Of a stretch of DNA of 18,382 nucleotides, positions 7,218-13,145 are shown piece by piece. Under the pieces are notes generated by a model. It worked only from the letters and a program-made list of their open reading frames with translations, searched no databases and was not told the DNA's origin. Made by a program: the position numbers and the translations under genes. Position 1 is the first letter of the stretch. Each line of letters starts with the position of its first letter. Location of the stretch: positions 1 to 18,382 of the forward strand of contig JAUSKR010000048.1 in the NCBI GenBank assembly GCA_030649445.1. The letters run 5' to 3'. The stretch comes from a bacterium (GTDB lineage: Bacteria > Patescibacteriota > UBA1384 > XYA2-FULL-43-10 > 1-14-0-10-43-13).

Positions 7218-7825
7218 AACTCTCCTTCTGTTACTATGTTTTTTCCATCGTAGGTGATATTTTCCTGTTTGTCAAAAATAAATTCATTTCCATCCCATTT
7301 ATAATAATTACGGATTGAATCTACAAGCGGGTTTTTGTCATAATTCCTCATATCTGAGATGAATAATTTCGCGTCATCATCCGCGAAAAAGAAAAGCGGC
7401 ACGTCAGAAATAATATTGTAACTCTTGTTGGCTTCATTTTCGAAAGGGATTGGCTGAAATTTTGCCAGATCGATTAGAACAGCATTCTCAGCATGAGCGC
7501 CGACAAAACCCTTAAGACAGAGCGCGCCGCGATCGTCAATTTGGTAAATGTTTTGCCGGCACAACTCAACTAAATCTTCAAATCCGCCCAGCTCCAGATT
7601 TATATTTTTCCACAGGCCGGTCTTCGTCAGAACCCAGACAGTTTCTTTGTCGCGTCGGTATTTTGACAGAACATAATCGTTGTCAGTGATAGCTGAAATA
7701 TTTTGTTTTGAGATCAAAGTGCCAAAGCTGTCCAGTTCATCAGCTTGGACTTTTTGTAAACCAAAATAAAAAGACAACGAAATAACCGCTATTAATATAA
7801 TGGTGATATACAGTTTCTTTTTCAT
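7214..7825 (-). CDS. Membrane-anchored or secreted protein of unknown function
   Basis: A 203-residue protein with a basic N-terminus and one hydrophobic stretch (KKKLYITIILIAVISLSFYFGL), acting as signal peptide or anchor. The outside part has no motif I recognise; it has a mixed alpha/beta look, many Asp/Asn/aromatic residues and only two cysteines (ELCRQ, ALCLK). The segment ETVWVLTKTGLWKN recalls beta-propeller-like strands but the protein is too short for a propeller. Start ATG with GAGG upstream. Its stop overlaps the start of the thioredoxin-like gene by four bases, so the three genes form one translationally coupled operon. It may be a client or partner of the thioredoxin, which is inference only. 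Confidence 0.75.
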   Translation of the reverse strand: MKKKLYITIILIAVISLSFYFGLQKVQADELDSFGTLISKQNISAITDNDYVLSKYRRDKETVWVLTKTGLWKNINLELGGFEDLVELCRQNIYQIDDRGALCLKGFVGAHAENAVLIDLAKFQPIPFENEANKSYNIISDVPLFFFADDDAKLFISDMRNYDKNPLVDSIRNYYKWDGNEFIFDKQENITYDGKNIVTEGEL

Positions 7826-7851
7826 ACCCTCGCCTTAAATATAGTGTAGAC

Positions 7852-7885
7852 CACACTTTAGCGTGTTTTCCAAGCTGAAGCTTGG
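7852..7885. repeat. Double-hairpin interspersed repeat after valS
   Basis: Two adjacent small hairpins: CACAC / GCGTG (7852-7856 and 7861-7865, one G-T pair) with loop TTTA, and CCAAGC / GCTTGG (7870-7875 and 7880-7885) with loop TGAA. The pair fills the 68-base gap between valS and the next gene, starting nine bases after the valS stop. There is no T-run. The layout of two hairpins with 3-4-base loops matches the insertion in the ispH leader. Confidence 0.7.
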
Positions 7886-7893
7886 GCCACATA

Positions 7894-10161
7894 TCACACG
7901 CGCGGCCAATCAGCAATAACAACTGATTCTTTCAATTCCGGGCAAATCTGCCGCAATTCAGACCAAACCGCTTCTGTCACAAACGGCACAAACGGATGAA
8001 GGAGAATCAATGATTCAGATAGAACTTTTATGAGAACTTTTTTGGTATTTTCTTTTGTTTTATCGTCATCTAACTGAGCCTTCGATGACTCAATATAAAT
8101 ATCGCACAAGTTGTGCCAAAAGTATTCATATAATTCTTCACCGGCTTGGGAGAACTGGAATTTATCCAGTTTGGCTGTGACTGATTTGATAATTTCGGTA
8201 TGATTTTTTATGATTTTTTTGTCGGCGGCTGTTAGGTTTTTCTGGTCAATTTTCAAATCGCTGATTTTAATCGGACCGGTTTGGCCGGTTTTGAGATCAC
8301 CCATAGTCACTCGAAGTATGACAAACCGAGACGCGTTCCAGATTTTATTGGAGAAATTACGCATTCCTCTGATTTTTTCTTCAGAAATCACGGCATCGTT
8401 GCCAGCTGAAGTGCCAAAAACCAGTGCCATTCTTAGAGCATCAGCACCGTATAGATTGGCCACGCCTAGCGGATCGATGACATTGCCTTTCGATTTCGAC
8501 ATCTTCTGCCGGTCCTTGTCGCGGACAAGTCCGTGAAGATAAATATTTTTGAATGGCACCTTACCTGTCTCATAAAGTCCGAGCATTATCATCCGTGCCA
8601 CCCAGAAAAATATAATGTCCCAGCCGGTTTCCATCACATCGGTTGGATAGAATCTGCCAAAATCATTCGGTGATTGTTTCTTGTTTCTTGTTTCTTCCGC
8701 TTGCAAAGCGGCGAATGGCCACTGCCCAGACGAAAACCAGGTGTCGAAAACGTCGGTATCCTGCTCCCAGTTTTCAATATCCTGTGGCGGCTCAACCCCG
8801 ACATAGATATCTGAATTTTGAATTTTGAATTTTGAATTTTGGTTTTGTTTCGGATTTCGGATTTCGGATTTCGGATTTTCTTTCTGTTTGCGATACCAAA
8901 CCGGCAGCCGAATTCCCCAAACTATTTGCCGTGAGATATTCCAATCACGGATATTGGTCATCCAATGCTTATAGATCTTGGCAAACTTCGGCGTGACGAA
9001 CTTGGCCTCGCCTTTATTAACGGCTGCAAGAGCATCTTTGGCCAAAGTTTTTTTCGTTTTAATCCCCTTTTTGTTGACGGCGATGAACCATTGCGGCAAA
9101 ATCCGCGGCTCGATGACCGTGCCACACTTATAACACTTGCCGACCGAGTGGGTATAATCTGGCTCGATTTTCTCGATCAGCCCTTTTTTCTCCATCGCTT
9201 CGGCAACTTGGCGGCGCGCTTCGAGAATTTTTAGTCCGGCAAACGGCCCGGCTTTGTCAGTCATTTTGCCAAATTGATCGATAACTTCCTTAATTTCAAG
9301 ACCATGTCGCTTGGCGACCTCAAAATCATTTGGATCGTGAGCCGGGGTAATCTTGACAACACCGTTGCCAAATTCCGGATCAACCATCTCGTCGGCGATG
9401 ACTTTTATTTTGGCAAAGCCTAGAACTGTCTCGATTTCAATTTCTGTACCTATATATTTCTGATAGCGTTCGTCGTCAGGATTGACAGCAACGGCAGTGT
9501 CGCCAAACTTAGTTTCCGGCCGGACCGTCGCCAACGTCAATGGACCATACTTAATATAGTAGAGCGGATCAACCCGTTCTTCATATTTAACTTCCAATTC
9601 TGAAAGTGACGTTTGGTGTTTGGTACACCAATTGACCGGCCGAACATCACGGTAGGCCAGGCCGTCTTCATACAATTTGACAAAAGTTTCGTAAATAATT
9701 TTGACAATGTCTGGATCGAGGGTGAATTTTTCCCGATCCCAGTCACAGCTGGCGCCGAGTCGCCGCAACTGTCCTTCCATTACTTTTTTGTTCTCTAGGG
9801 TAAATTTGAGAGTTTCATCATAGAGTCGTTCACGCGGGATACTAAAACGGCTCCGGCCTTCTTTTTCCAGCTTCTTTTCAAAAACTGATTGTGTTTCGAA
9901 CCCGGCATGATCGGCACCGGGCAGCCATAGCGCCGCCTTGCCTTGCAATCGTGCGTAACGGATCATAATGTCCTCGAGTGTGACAAAAACAGCGTGGCCG
10001 ACATGGAGAGAGCCATTGGCGTTTGGCGGCGGCATTATAATAGTATACGGCTTACCCTTTGGATTAATTTCAGGTTTAAAATAACCAGATTTCTCCCATT
10101 TGGTATAGAGCTCTTTTTCAACCGCTTCGTGATCATAGGTTTTGGCAATTTCTTTCATCAT
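7894..10161 (-). CDS. valS: Valyl-tRNA synthetase, short form with repeat-derived insertions
   Basis: Class Ia synthetase that charges tRNA-Val with valine. Seen: class I signature HVGH (residues 53-56) after PPPNANGSL, editing-domain segments, zinc-type CYKCGT, ISRQIVWGIRLPVWY, DTWFSSGQWPF, KMSKSKGN near residue 553, and an anticodon-binding domain ending PFVPFVTEAVW. It stops at DWPRV, about 170 residues short of B. subtilis-type ValRS, so the C-terminal coiled-coil tRNA-binding arm is missing. Two in-frame period-7 repeats add about 22 residues (428-450) and 7 residues (489-495). I start at the double ATG 10161/10158 with GAGG just upstream. Extending to 10257 would translate a hairpin repeat. 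It probably heads the transcript that includes the thioredoxin genes. Confidence 0.95.
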   Translation of the reverse strand: MMKEIAKTYDHEAVEKELYTKWEKSGYFKPEINPKGKPYTIIMPPPNANGSLHVGHAVFVTLEDIMIRYARLQGKAALWLPGADHAGFETQSVFEKKLEKEGRSRFSIPRERLYDETLKFTLENKKVMEGQLRRLGASCDWDREKFTLDPDIVKIIYETFVKLYEDGLAYRDVRPVNWCTKHQTSLSELEVKYEERVDPLYYIKYGPLTLATVRPETKFGDTAVAVNPDDERYQKYIGTEIEIETVLGFAKIKVIADEMVDPEFGNGVVKITPAHDPNDFEVAKRHGLEIKEVIDQFGKMTDKAGPFAGLKILEARRQVAEAMEKKGLIEKIEPDYTHSVGKCYKCGTVIEPRILPQWFIAVNKKGIKTKKTLAKDALAAVNKGEAKFVTPKFAKIYKHWMTNIRDWNISRQIVWGIRLPVWYRKQKENPKSEIRNPKQNQNSKFKIQNSDIYVGVEPPQDIENWEQDTDVFDTWFSSGQWPFAALQAEETRNKKQSPNDFGRFYPTDVMETGWDIIFFWVARMIMLGLYETGKVPFKNIYLHGLVRDKDRQKMSKSKGNVIDPLGVANLYGADALRMALVFGTSAGNDAVISEEKIRGMRNFSNKIWNASRFVILRVTMGDLKTGQTGPIKISDLKIDQKNLTAADKKIIKNHTEIIKSVTAKLDKFQFSQAGEELYEYFWHNLCDIYIESSKAQLDDDKTKENTKKVLIKVLSESLILLHPFVPFVTEAVWSELRQICPELKESVVIADWPRV
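8676..8696 (-). repeat. Three 7-base tandem units inside valS
   Basis: Three exact copies of GTTTCTT on the plus strand (AAGAAAC on the coding strand), 21 bases in total, encode the seven-residue peptide ETRNKKQ plus flanks in ValRS. They sit in the loop between the WPFAAL strand and FYPTDVMETGWD. The total length is a multiple of three, so the frame is kept. Confidence 0.75.
8813..8878 (-). repeat. 66-base composite period-7 repeat inside valS
   Basis: Four exact copies of GAATTTT (8813-8840), a 10-base spacer, then four exact copies of CGGATTT (8851-8878), plus-strand reading. The whole is 66 bases, exactly 22 codons. It is read in ValRS as a Lys/Asn/Ser/Gln-rich peptide with 7-residue periodicity (NPKSEIR, then KFKIQNS) between WYRKQKE and IYVGVEPPQD. 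Arrays of this type are normally intergenic in bacterial genomes. Confidence 0.92.
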
Positions 10162-10177
10162 CCTCTTTCTATAATTC

Positions 10178-10198
10178 CCTCCCCTTAGCAAGGGGAGG
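10178..10198. repeat. Hairpin repeat in valS leader
   Basis: A perfect 9-bp stem CCTCCCCTT / AAGGGGAGG with loop AGC, 16 bases upstream of the valS start codon and just ahead of its ribosome site. On the coding strand it would read TPPNLPLLRGG, a peptide seen as spurious translation of a common interspersed repeat. It would form in the 5' leader of valS mRNA; no T-box features (specifier loop, TGGNACC) are visible. Confidence 0.7.
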
Positions 10199-10228
10199 TT
10201 AGGTGGGGTATGGTGCATTAATCTTCTA

Positions 10229-10257
10229 TTTTTAAAATTACCACAACGCCGTCTCAA
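10229..10257 (-). promoter_or_regulatory. Likely valS promoter
   Basis: On the minus strand, TTGAGA (10252-10257), a 17-base spacer, then TAAAAA (10229-10234). The start would fall near 10222, giving a leader of about 60 bases that contains the hairpin repeat. It lies back to back with the promoter of the 97-residue gene, their -35 boxes 23 bases apart. Confidence 0.45.
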
Positions 10258-10280
10258 TTTCCAGCAGTCGAACTTCCGTG

Positions 10281-10309
10281 TTGTACAATTCAGTGATCTG
10301 TGGTATAAG
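10281..10309 (+). promoter_or_regulatory. Likely promoter of the 97-residue G+C-rich gene
   Basis: TTGTAC (10281-10286), a 17-base spacer and TATAAG (10304-10309), 28 bases ahead of the start codon. It provides this gene with transcription independent of its neighbours and divergent from valS. Confidence 0.55.
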
Positions 10310-10337
10310 TTTAGTTACTCCGTGAAAGGAGTTTGTC

Positions 10338-10631
10338 ATGCCAACGCCTGAACCCTGCACAGATCCGCCGACCTACCTGGCCGACGTGTCTCTCGCCGAG
10401 CTGTTCGAGCTTTACGTCAAGCTCTCCGATCAGCTCCAAGACGGACTGATGTCCGAGAAGTCGCACACCGCGATGGTAGTTCTCTACCCGGACTTCGAAT
10501 CACGACTGTCGCAGCTCGCGGAGCTGATTCGGGGGAAGATCCTTTCCGCTCAGATCACCGAGCTCGGCATGCAGGGTCTCGGAAGAACGATTGAGGAGAT
10601 AAGCAGGCTGCCCATCCCCGATCTGGGATGA
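10338..10631 (+). CDS. G+C-rich small protein of unknown function (97 aa)
   Basis: I do not recognise this protein. It is acidic and predicted mostly helical, with Leu-rich amphipathic stretches (VSLAELFELYVKLSDQLQ, LSQLAELIRGKIL). It has a Pro/Cys/Thr-rich N-terminus, one cysteine (Cys7), and no signal peptide or membrane segment. The start is supported by AAGGAG six bases before ATG. It has its own promoter upstream and a hairpin plus strong terminator downstream. Base composition is unlike its neighbours: 35 of 60 bases in 10381-10440 are G/C against 22 of 60 in 11161-11220 of ispG, with G/C-ending codons dominant. This suggests acquisition as a self-contained unit. It could be a regulator or structural protein, but nothing in the sequence decides. 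Confidence 0.75.
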   Translation: MPTPEPCTDPPTYLADVSLAELFELYVKLSDQLQDGLMSEKSHTAMVVLYPDFESRLSQLAELIRGKILSAQITELGMQGLGRTIEEISRLPIPDLG

Positions 10632-10647
10632 AGGAGGAGGATCCGCC

Positions 10648-10682
10648 GCCCAGAAGCCGTCTAGATGATAGGCACACTGGGC
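10648..10682 (+). other. Hairpin just after the 97-residue gene
   Basis: GCCCAG (10648-10653) pairs with CTGGGC (10677-10682), with an inner GCC / GGC helix and a 12-base loop. It begins 16 bases after the stop codon and directly precedes the intrinsic terminator. G+C-rich hairpins follow all three G+C-rich genes of this window. Confidence 0.5.
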
Positions 10683-10724
10683 AAACCAGAGTAATTAAAT
10701 TTTGATTATTCTGGTTTTTTATTT
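10683..10724 (+). terminator. Intrinsic terminator of the 97-residue gene
   Basis: AAACCAGAGTAAT (10683-10695) pairs with ATTATTCTGGTTT (10705-10717), 13 bp with one G-T pair and a 9-base loop, followed by a T-rich tail (TTTATTT). This is the clearest rho-independent terminator in the window. Confidence 0.85.
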
Positions 10725-10772
10725 ACGGCAAGCGTTTTAATAAAAAATTTTTCTAACAAAAAGGAGTTATTC

Positions 10773-10788
10773 TGTCGCGACCGCGACA
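10773..10788. promoter_or_regulatory. Perfect 7-bp palindrome next to TTGACA
   Basis: TGTCGCG-AC-CGCGACA, followed two bases later by the consensus -35 hexamer TTGACA (10791-10796). No good -10 box follows at 16-18 bases, so I do not call a promoter there. It could be an operator half-pair or a small hairpin upstream of ispG. Confidence 0.4.
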
Positions 10789-10818
10789 ATTTGACACCTT
10801 TTTTCTATTCTTTTTTTT

Positions 10819-10844
10819 ACTACTCAACTACGTAGTACGGTAGT
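10819..10844. promoter_or_regulatory. Four-box symmetric dyad upstream of ispG
   Basis: Two ACTAC boxes (10819-10823, 10827-10831) are mirrored by two GTAGT boxes (10832-10836, 10840-10844), with 3-base gaps on each side and the axis at 10831/10832. It ends 11 bases before the -35 box of the inferred ispG promoter. The symmetry suits a dimeric DNA-binding protein; a cruciform or hairpin is the alternative. Confidence 0.45.
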
Positions 10845-10855
10845 GAAAATTCAGC

Positions 10856-10884
10856 TTGAATGATGTAGCAGTTTCATTTACAAT
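10856..10884 (+). promoter_or_regulatory. Likely ispG promoter giving a leaderless mRNA
   Basis: TTGAAT (10856-10861), a 17-base spacer and TACAAT (10879-10884). The -10 box ends six bases before the ATG of ispG, so transcription would begin at or next to the A of the start codon. No Shine-Dalgarno sequence is present, consistent with a leaderless message. Confidence 0.6.
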
Positions 10885-10890
10885 AAAGCA

Positions 10891-11940
10891 ATGATCAGAC
10901 GACGCAAAACTCGAGAAATTAAAATCGGCAAAGTCAAAATCGGCGGGGATAATCCTGTCGCCGTACAATCGATGTGTAATACCGATACGCGCGATGCGAA
11001 AGCAACAATTGCCCAGATTTTACGCTTGGAAAAAGCCGGCTGTGAATATGTTCGTGTCACCGTGCCGGATATGGCTGCCGCTCTAGCAATAAAAGAAATT
11101 AAAAAGGGAATCAATATTCCACTGGTCGCCGATATCCATTTTGACTATAAGCTAGCTCTGGAAGCGATAAAAAATGGTATTGATAAAGTCAGAATAAATC
11201 CAGGCAATATTGGCAGCGACGAGAAAGTCCGAGCCGTTGTCGAAGCCTGCAAAGAGAAAAATATTCCCATCCGCATCGGTGTCAACGTCGGCTCGCTGGA
11301 AAAAGAGATCGAAAAGAAATTTGGCCGGACGCCAAAAGCGATGGTTGAAAGCGCGCTGCACCACATCAAAATTCTGGAAAAATTAAATTTTCACGATATT
11401 GTCGTTTCGCTCAAGGCCTCCGATGTCCCGCGGACAATTGAGGCCTACGAAATGCTCTCCAAAAAAGTTGATTACCCGCTTCATCTCGGCGTCACAGAGG
11501 CTGGCACGCCAAAATCCGGCACTGTTAAAAGTGCCATCGCTTTGGGAGTTTTATTAAACGAAGGCATCGGCGACACGCTCCGAGTTTCACTGACGGCCGA
11601 TCCTGAGGAAGAAGTTCGCATCGGCTGGGAAATTCTTAAATCACTAAAACTACGAGAACGCGGTGCGACATTAATATCCTGCCCGACTTGCGGCCGGACT
11701 GAAATTAACTTGATCGAATTAGCCAACAAAGTCGAGGAAACTCTATCTCATACAGATAAAAAAATAACCGTCGCCGTCATGGGCTGTATTGTCAACGGCC
11801 CAGGTGAGGCCAAGGAGGCCGATATCGGCATCGCCGGCGGGAAGGGTCGAGCTGTCATTTTTAAAAAAGGTGAGATCTTAAAAACTGTTGATGAGAAAGA
11901 TATTTATAGTGAACTAATGAAAGAAATAAGCAAACTTTGA
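10891..11940 (+). CDS. ispG: 4-hydroxy-3-methylbut-2-en-1-yl diphosphate synthase (IspG/GcpE)
   Basis: Catalyses the penultimate step of the MEP isoprenoid pathway, reductive conversion of ME-cPP to HMBPP, using a [4Fe-4S] cluster. The 349-residue length fits the short bacterial two-domain form. Seen: N-terminal TIM-barrel motifs (RRKTREIKIGKVKIGGDNPVAVQSM begins the protein; VADIHFD, RINPGNIG, IRIGVNVGSLE), and the C-terminal cluster domain with SCPTCGRTE (Cys264, Cys267) and MGCIVNGPGEAKEADIG (Cys299). These are the three cluster ligands, followed by the conserved Glu. There is no Shine-Dalgarno before the ATG; a promoter lies immediately upstream. It converges on ispH, which does the next step, and a polyprenyl synthase lies about 6 kb on. 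Stop TGA. Confidence 0.97.
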   Translation: MIRRRKTREIKIGKVKIGGDNPVAVQSMCNTDTRDAKATIAQILRLEKAGCEYVRVTVPDMAAALAIKEIKKGINIPLVADIHFDYKLALEAIKNGIDKVRINPGNIGSDEKVRAVVEACKEKNIPIRIGVNVGSLEKEIEKKFGRTPKAMVESALHHIKILEKLNFHDIVVSLKASDVPRTIEAYEMLSKKVDYPLHLGVTEAGTPKSGTVKSAIALGVLLNEGIGDTLRVSLTADPEEEVRIGWEILKSLKLRERGATLISCPTCGRTEINLIELANKVEETLSHTDKKITVAVMGCIVNGPGEAKEADIGIAGGKGRAVIFKKGEILKTVDEKDIYSELMKEISKL

Positions 11941-11951
11941 TGCGATTTTAT

Positions 11952-12031
11952 TGTCATCCTGAGTGAACTTGCGAAGGATCCCGAAAGGAACAAGGAGATT
12001 CTTCACTTCTAGAACACCGCTCAGAATGACA
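11952..12031. repeat. Palindromic interspersed repeat between ispG and ispH
   Basis: 80 bases with ends TGTCATCCTGA and TCAGAATGACA (one mismatch) and internal complementary words (GCGAAGGATC; GGAGATTCTTC). It belongs to the family whose translation gives HSERSEESQ peptides in many genomes. A second full copy sits inside ileS at 14509-14566 and a rearranged one at 17215-17259. Lying between two convergent stop codons, it could act as a two-way terminator hairpin. Confidence 0.85.
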
Positions 12032-12073
12032 GATCAATTCAATTTTGTAATTCAATACGATTTCGTTTTTAGT

Positions 12074-12985
12074 TTATTTCGCTTTTTTTCGTCTTTCGTA
12101 TGTTCTGAGCCGTTCCGCCACTCTCTCCACAATCTCCGGTGGCGCGGAGGTGCCGGAAACGACCAAAACGGTTTTAATATTCTTAAAGTCTTCTTCTTTG
12201 ATCTCTTCTTCATCTGCAACGAGCAGAGTCGGAACGATTTTTGATAGTTTACTCGCTAACTGTTTGGTGTTACTGCTCGTTTTCGAGCCGACGACGACAA
12301 CCAGATCGGGTTTCTCGGTCTCGACATAGGCCGAGCATTTACGGACACGATCCTCGACGATCGGGCAAATAGTATTACGAGTTATGATTTCAACTTTGGG
12401 ATTGGATTTTTTCAAATTCTGGACAAATTCAGCAAATTTATCGGAGGAAATTGTCGTCTGGCAGATGACACTGGTTTTCTGATCTAATTTAATCATTAAA
12501 CCGTCGTCTGCGTGACTGACGACGATGGAACTGTCGCTAACACAGCCATTGACCCCCTTGATTTCCGGATGATCCTTTTTGCCGAAAATAACTATTTTAT
12601 AAGCAGCGGCATGATCGGCCATGGCGATTTTTTGGACGTGCTCGACAGTCGGACAAACAGCTGATTTGATCACGTAATTTTTCGACTCCAGCAGGGCGAT
12701 TTTGGCCGGGCTGGCTCCATGAGCCGAGATCAAGAAATATTGGCTCTTGCCGTCTTTAATTTCATCAATATTCACTTCCTTGAAGCCACCTTTTTTTAAT
12801 CTTTTTTCCACTTCCTCATTGTGCGCCAACGGCACATCGTAATAGATTTTTCTTGCCCCGCGTAGCCTCGGCGAAGTGGGGTTGCAGTCTTTTTTCGATT
12901 CCAAAATCAACTCGTCAGCAATCCTGAGCGACCGCTTCAGTCCCGGGCAATGCCCATAAAATTTTGGTAATAGAATAACCTTCAT
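12074..12985 (-). CDS. ispH: 4-hydroxy-3-methylbut-2-enyl diphosphate reductase (IspH/LytB)
   Basis: Last enzyme of the MEP pathway, reducing HMBPP to IPP and DMAPP with a [4Fe-4S] cluster. The 303 residues show the three ligand cysteines in GHCPGLKRS (Cys13), SAVCPTVEHV and NTICPIVEDR. The substrate-binding residues are also present: LAHNEEV, ISAHGASP, KDHPEIKG (His and catalytic Glu), QTTISSDKF and SKTSSNTKQL. A segment near residue 35 (NPTSPRLRGARK) is extra relative to the family and is encoded by a palindromic repeat. I chose ATG 12985 because the family begins at MKVIL; longer reading frames would translate the repeat array and promoter. The ribosome site is weak. The basic tail (ERRKKAK) is encoded by A-rich sequence. 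Stop TAA. Confidence 0.95.
   Translation of the reverse strand: MKVILLPKFYGHCPGLKRSLRIADELILESKKDCNPTSPRLRGARKIYYDVPLAHNEEVEKRLKKGGFKEVNIDEIKDGKSQYFLISAHGASPAKIALLESKNYVIKSAVCPTVEHVQKIAMADHAAAYKIVIFGKKDHPEIKGVNGCVSDSSIVVSHADDGLMIKLDQKTSVICQTTISSDKFAEFVQNLKKSNPKVEIITRNTICPIVEDRVRKCSAYVETEKPDLVVVVGSKTSSNTKQLASKLSKIVPTLLVADEEEIKEEDFKNIKTVLVVSGTSAPPEIVERVAERLRTYERRKKAK
12856..12881 (-). repeat. Palindromic repeat inside ispH
   Basis: An imperfect palindrome with CCCC and GGGG ends and a GCC-TC-GGC core, translated in IspH as PTSPRLRGA. Other IspH proteins pass straight from the first helix to the next strand here (typically ...YG-PIYV), so the segment appears to be an in-frame insertion of about 11-13 residues in a surface loop. 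Confidence 0.6.
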
Positions 12986-12990
12986 CTCTA

Positions 12991-13048
12991 GCTTACCGCT
13001 TACTGCTCCGGCCATAGGCCGGTCAGCCTTTGGCTGATACTGCTTATC
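12991..13048. repeat. Period-7 array split by a 30-base double hairpin
   Basis: Units GCTTACC and GCTTACT start at 12991; GCT (13005-13007) is then interrupted by CCGGCCATAGGCCGG (13008-13022) and TCAGCCTTTGGCTGA (13023-13037), two perfect 6-bp hairpins with 3-base loops. TACT and GCTTATC follow. Deleting 13008-13037 joins GCT to TACT and restores an unbroken period-7 array. The structure lies in the inferred 5' leader of ispH, ending six bases upstream of its start codon. Confidence 0.88.
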
Positions 13049-13053
13049 AAACG

Positions 13054-13083
13054 ATTCTACCATCAAACCAATCTCAAATTCAA
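13054..13083 (-). promoter_or_regulatory. Likely ispH promoter
   Basis: On the minus strand, TTGAAT (13078-13083), an 18-base spacer and TAGAAT (13054-13059). The transcript would start near 13047, so its leader would contain the double hairpin and period-7 array. The -35 box directly abuts that of the divergent gene. Confidence 0.5.
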
Positions 13084-13113
13084 TTGGACTTTTTTGTGTC
13101 GCTTTGATATTGT
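13084..13113 (+). promoter_or_regulatory. Possible promoter of the 151-residue G+C-rich gene
   Basis: TTGGAC (13084-13089) with GATATT at 16 bases or TATTGT at 18 bases. Weak match, but well placed about 33 bases upstream of the GTG start and back to back with the ispH promoter. Confidence 0.35.
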
Positions 13114-13145
13114 TGTCGCATCTCGCGCGACGAGGAGCAACCACC

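Noticed and set aside
8813..8878. CRISPR array
   Set aside because: Units are 7 bases without spacers and are translated as part of ValRS. No repeat-spacer pattern of 20-40 bases is seen anywhere in the window.
10162..10230. T-box riboswitch before valS
   Set aside because: There is no TGGNACC-type antiterminator sequence or stem I layout; the hairpin is a short interspersed repeat.
10162..10257. N-terminal extension of ValRS to 10257
   Set aside because: It would translate a hairpin repeat (TPPNLPLLRGG) and part of the promoter. The double ATG at 10161 has GAGG upstream and fits the family start.
10791..10820. Promoter at the consensus TTGACA upstream of ispG
   Set aside because: The bases 16-18 downstream are a T-tract without a -10 box; the TTGAAT-17-TACAAT pair closer to the gene is better.
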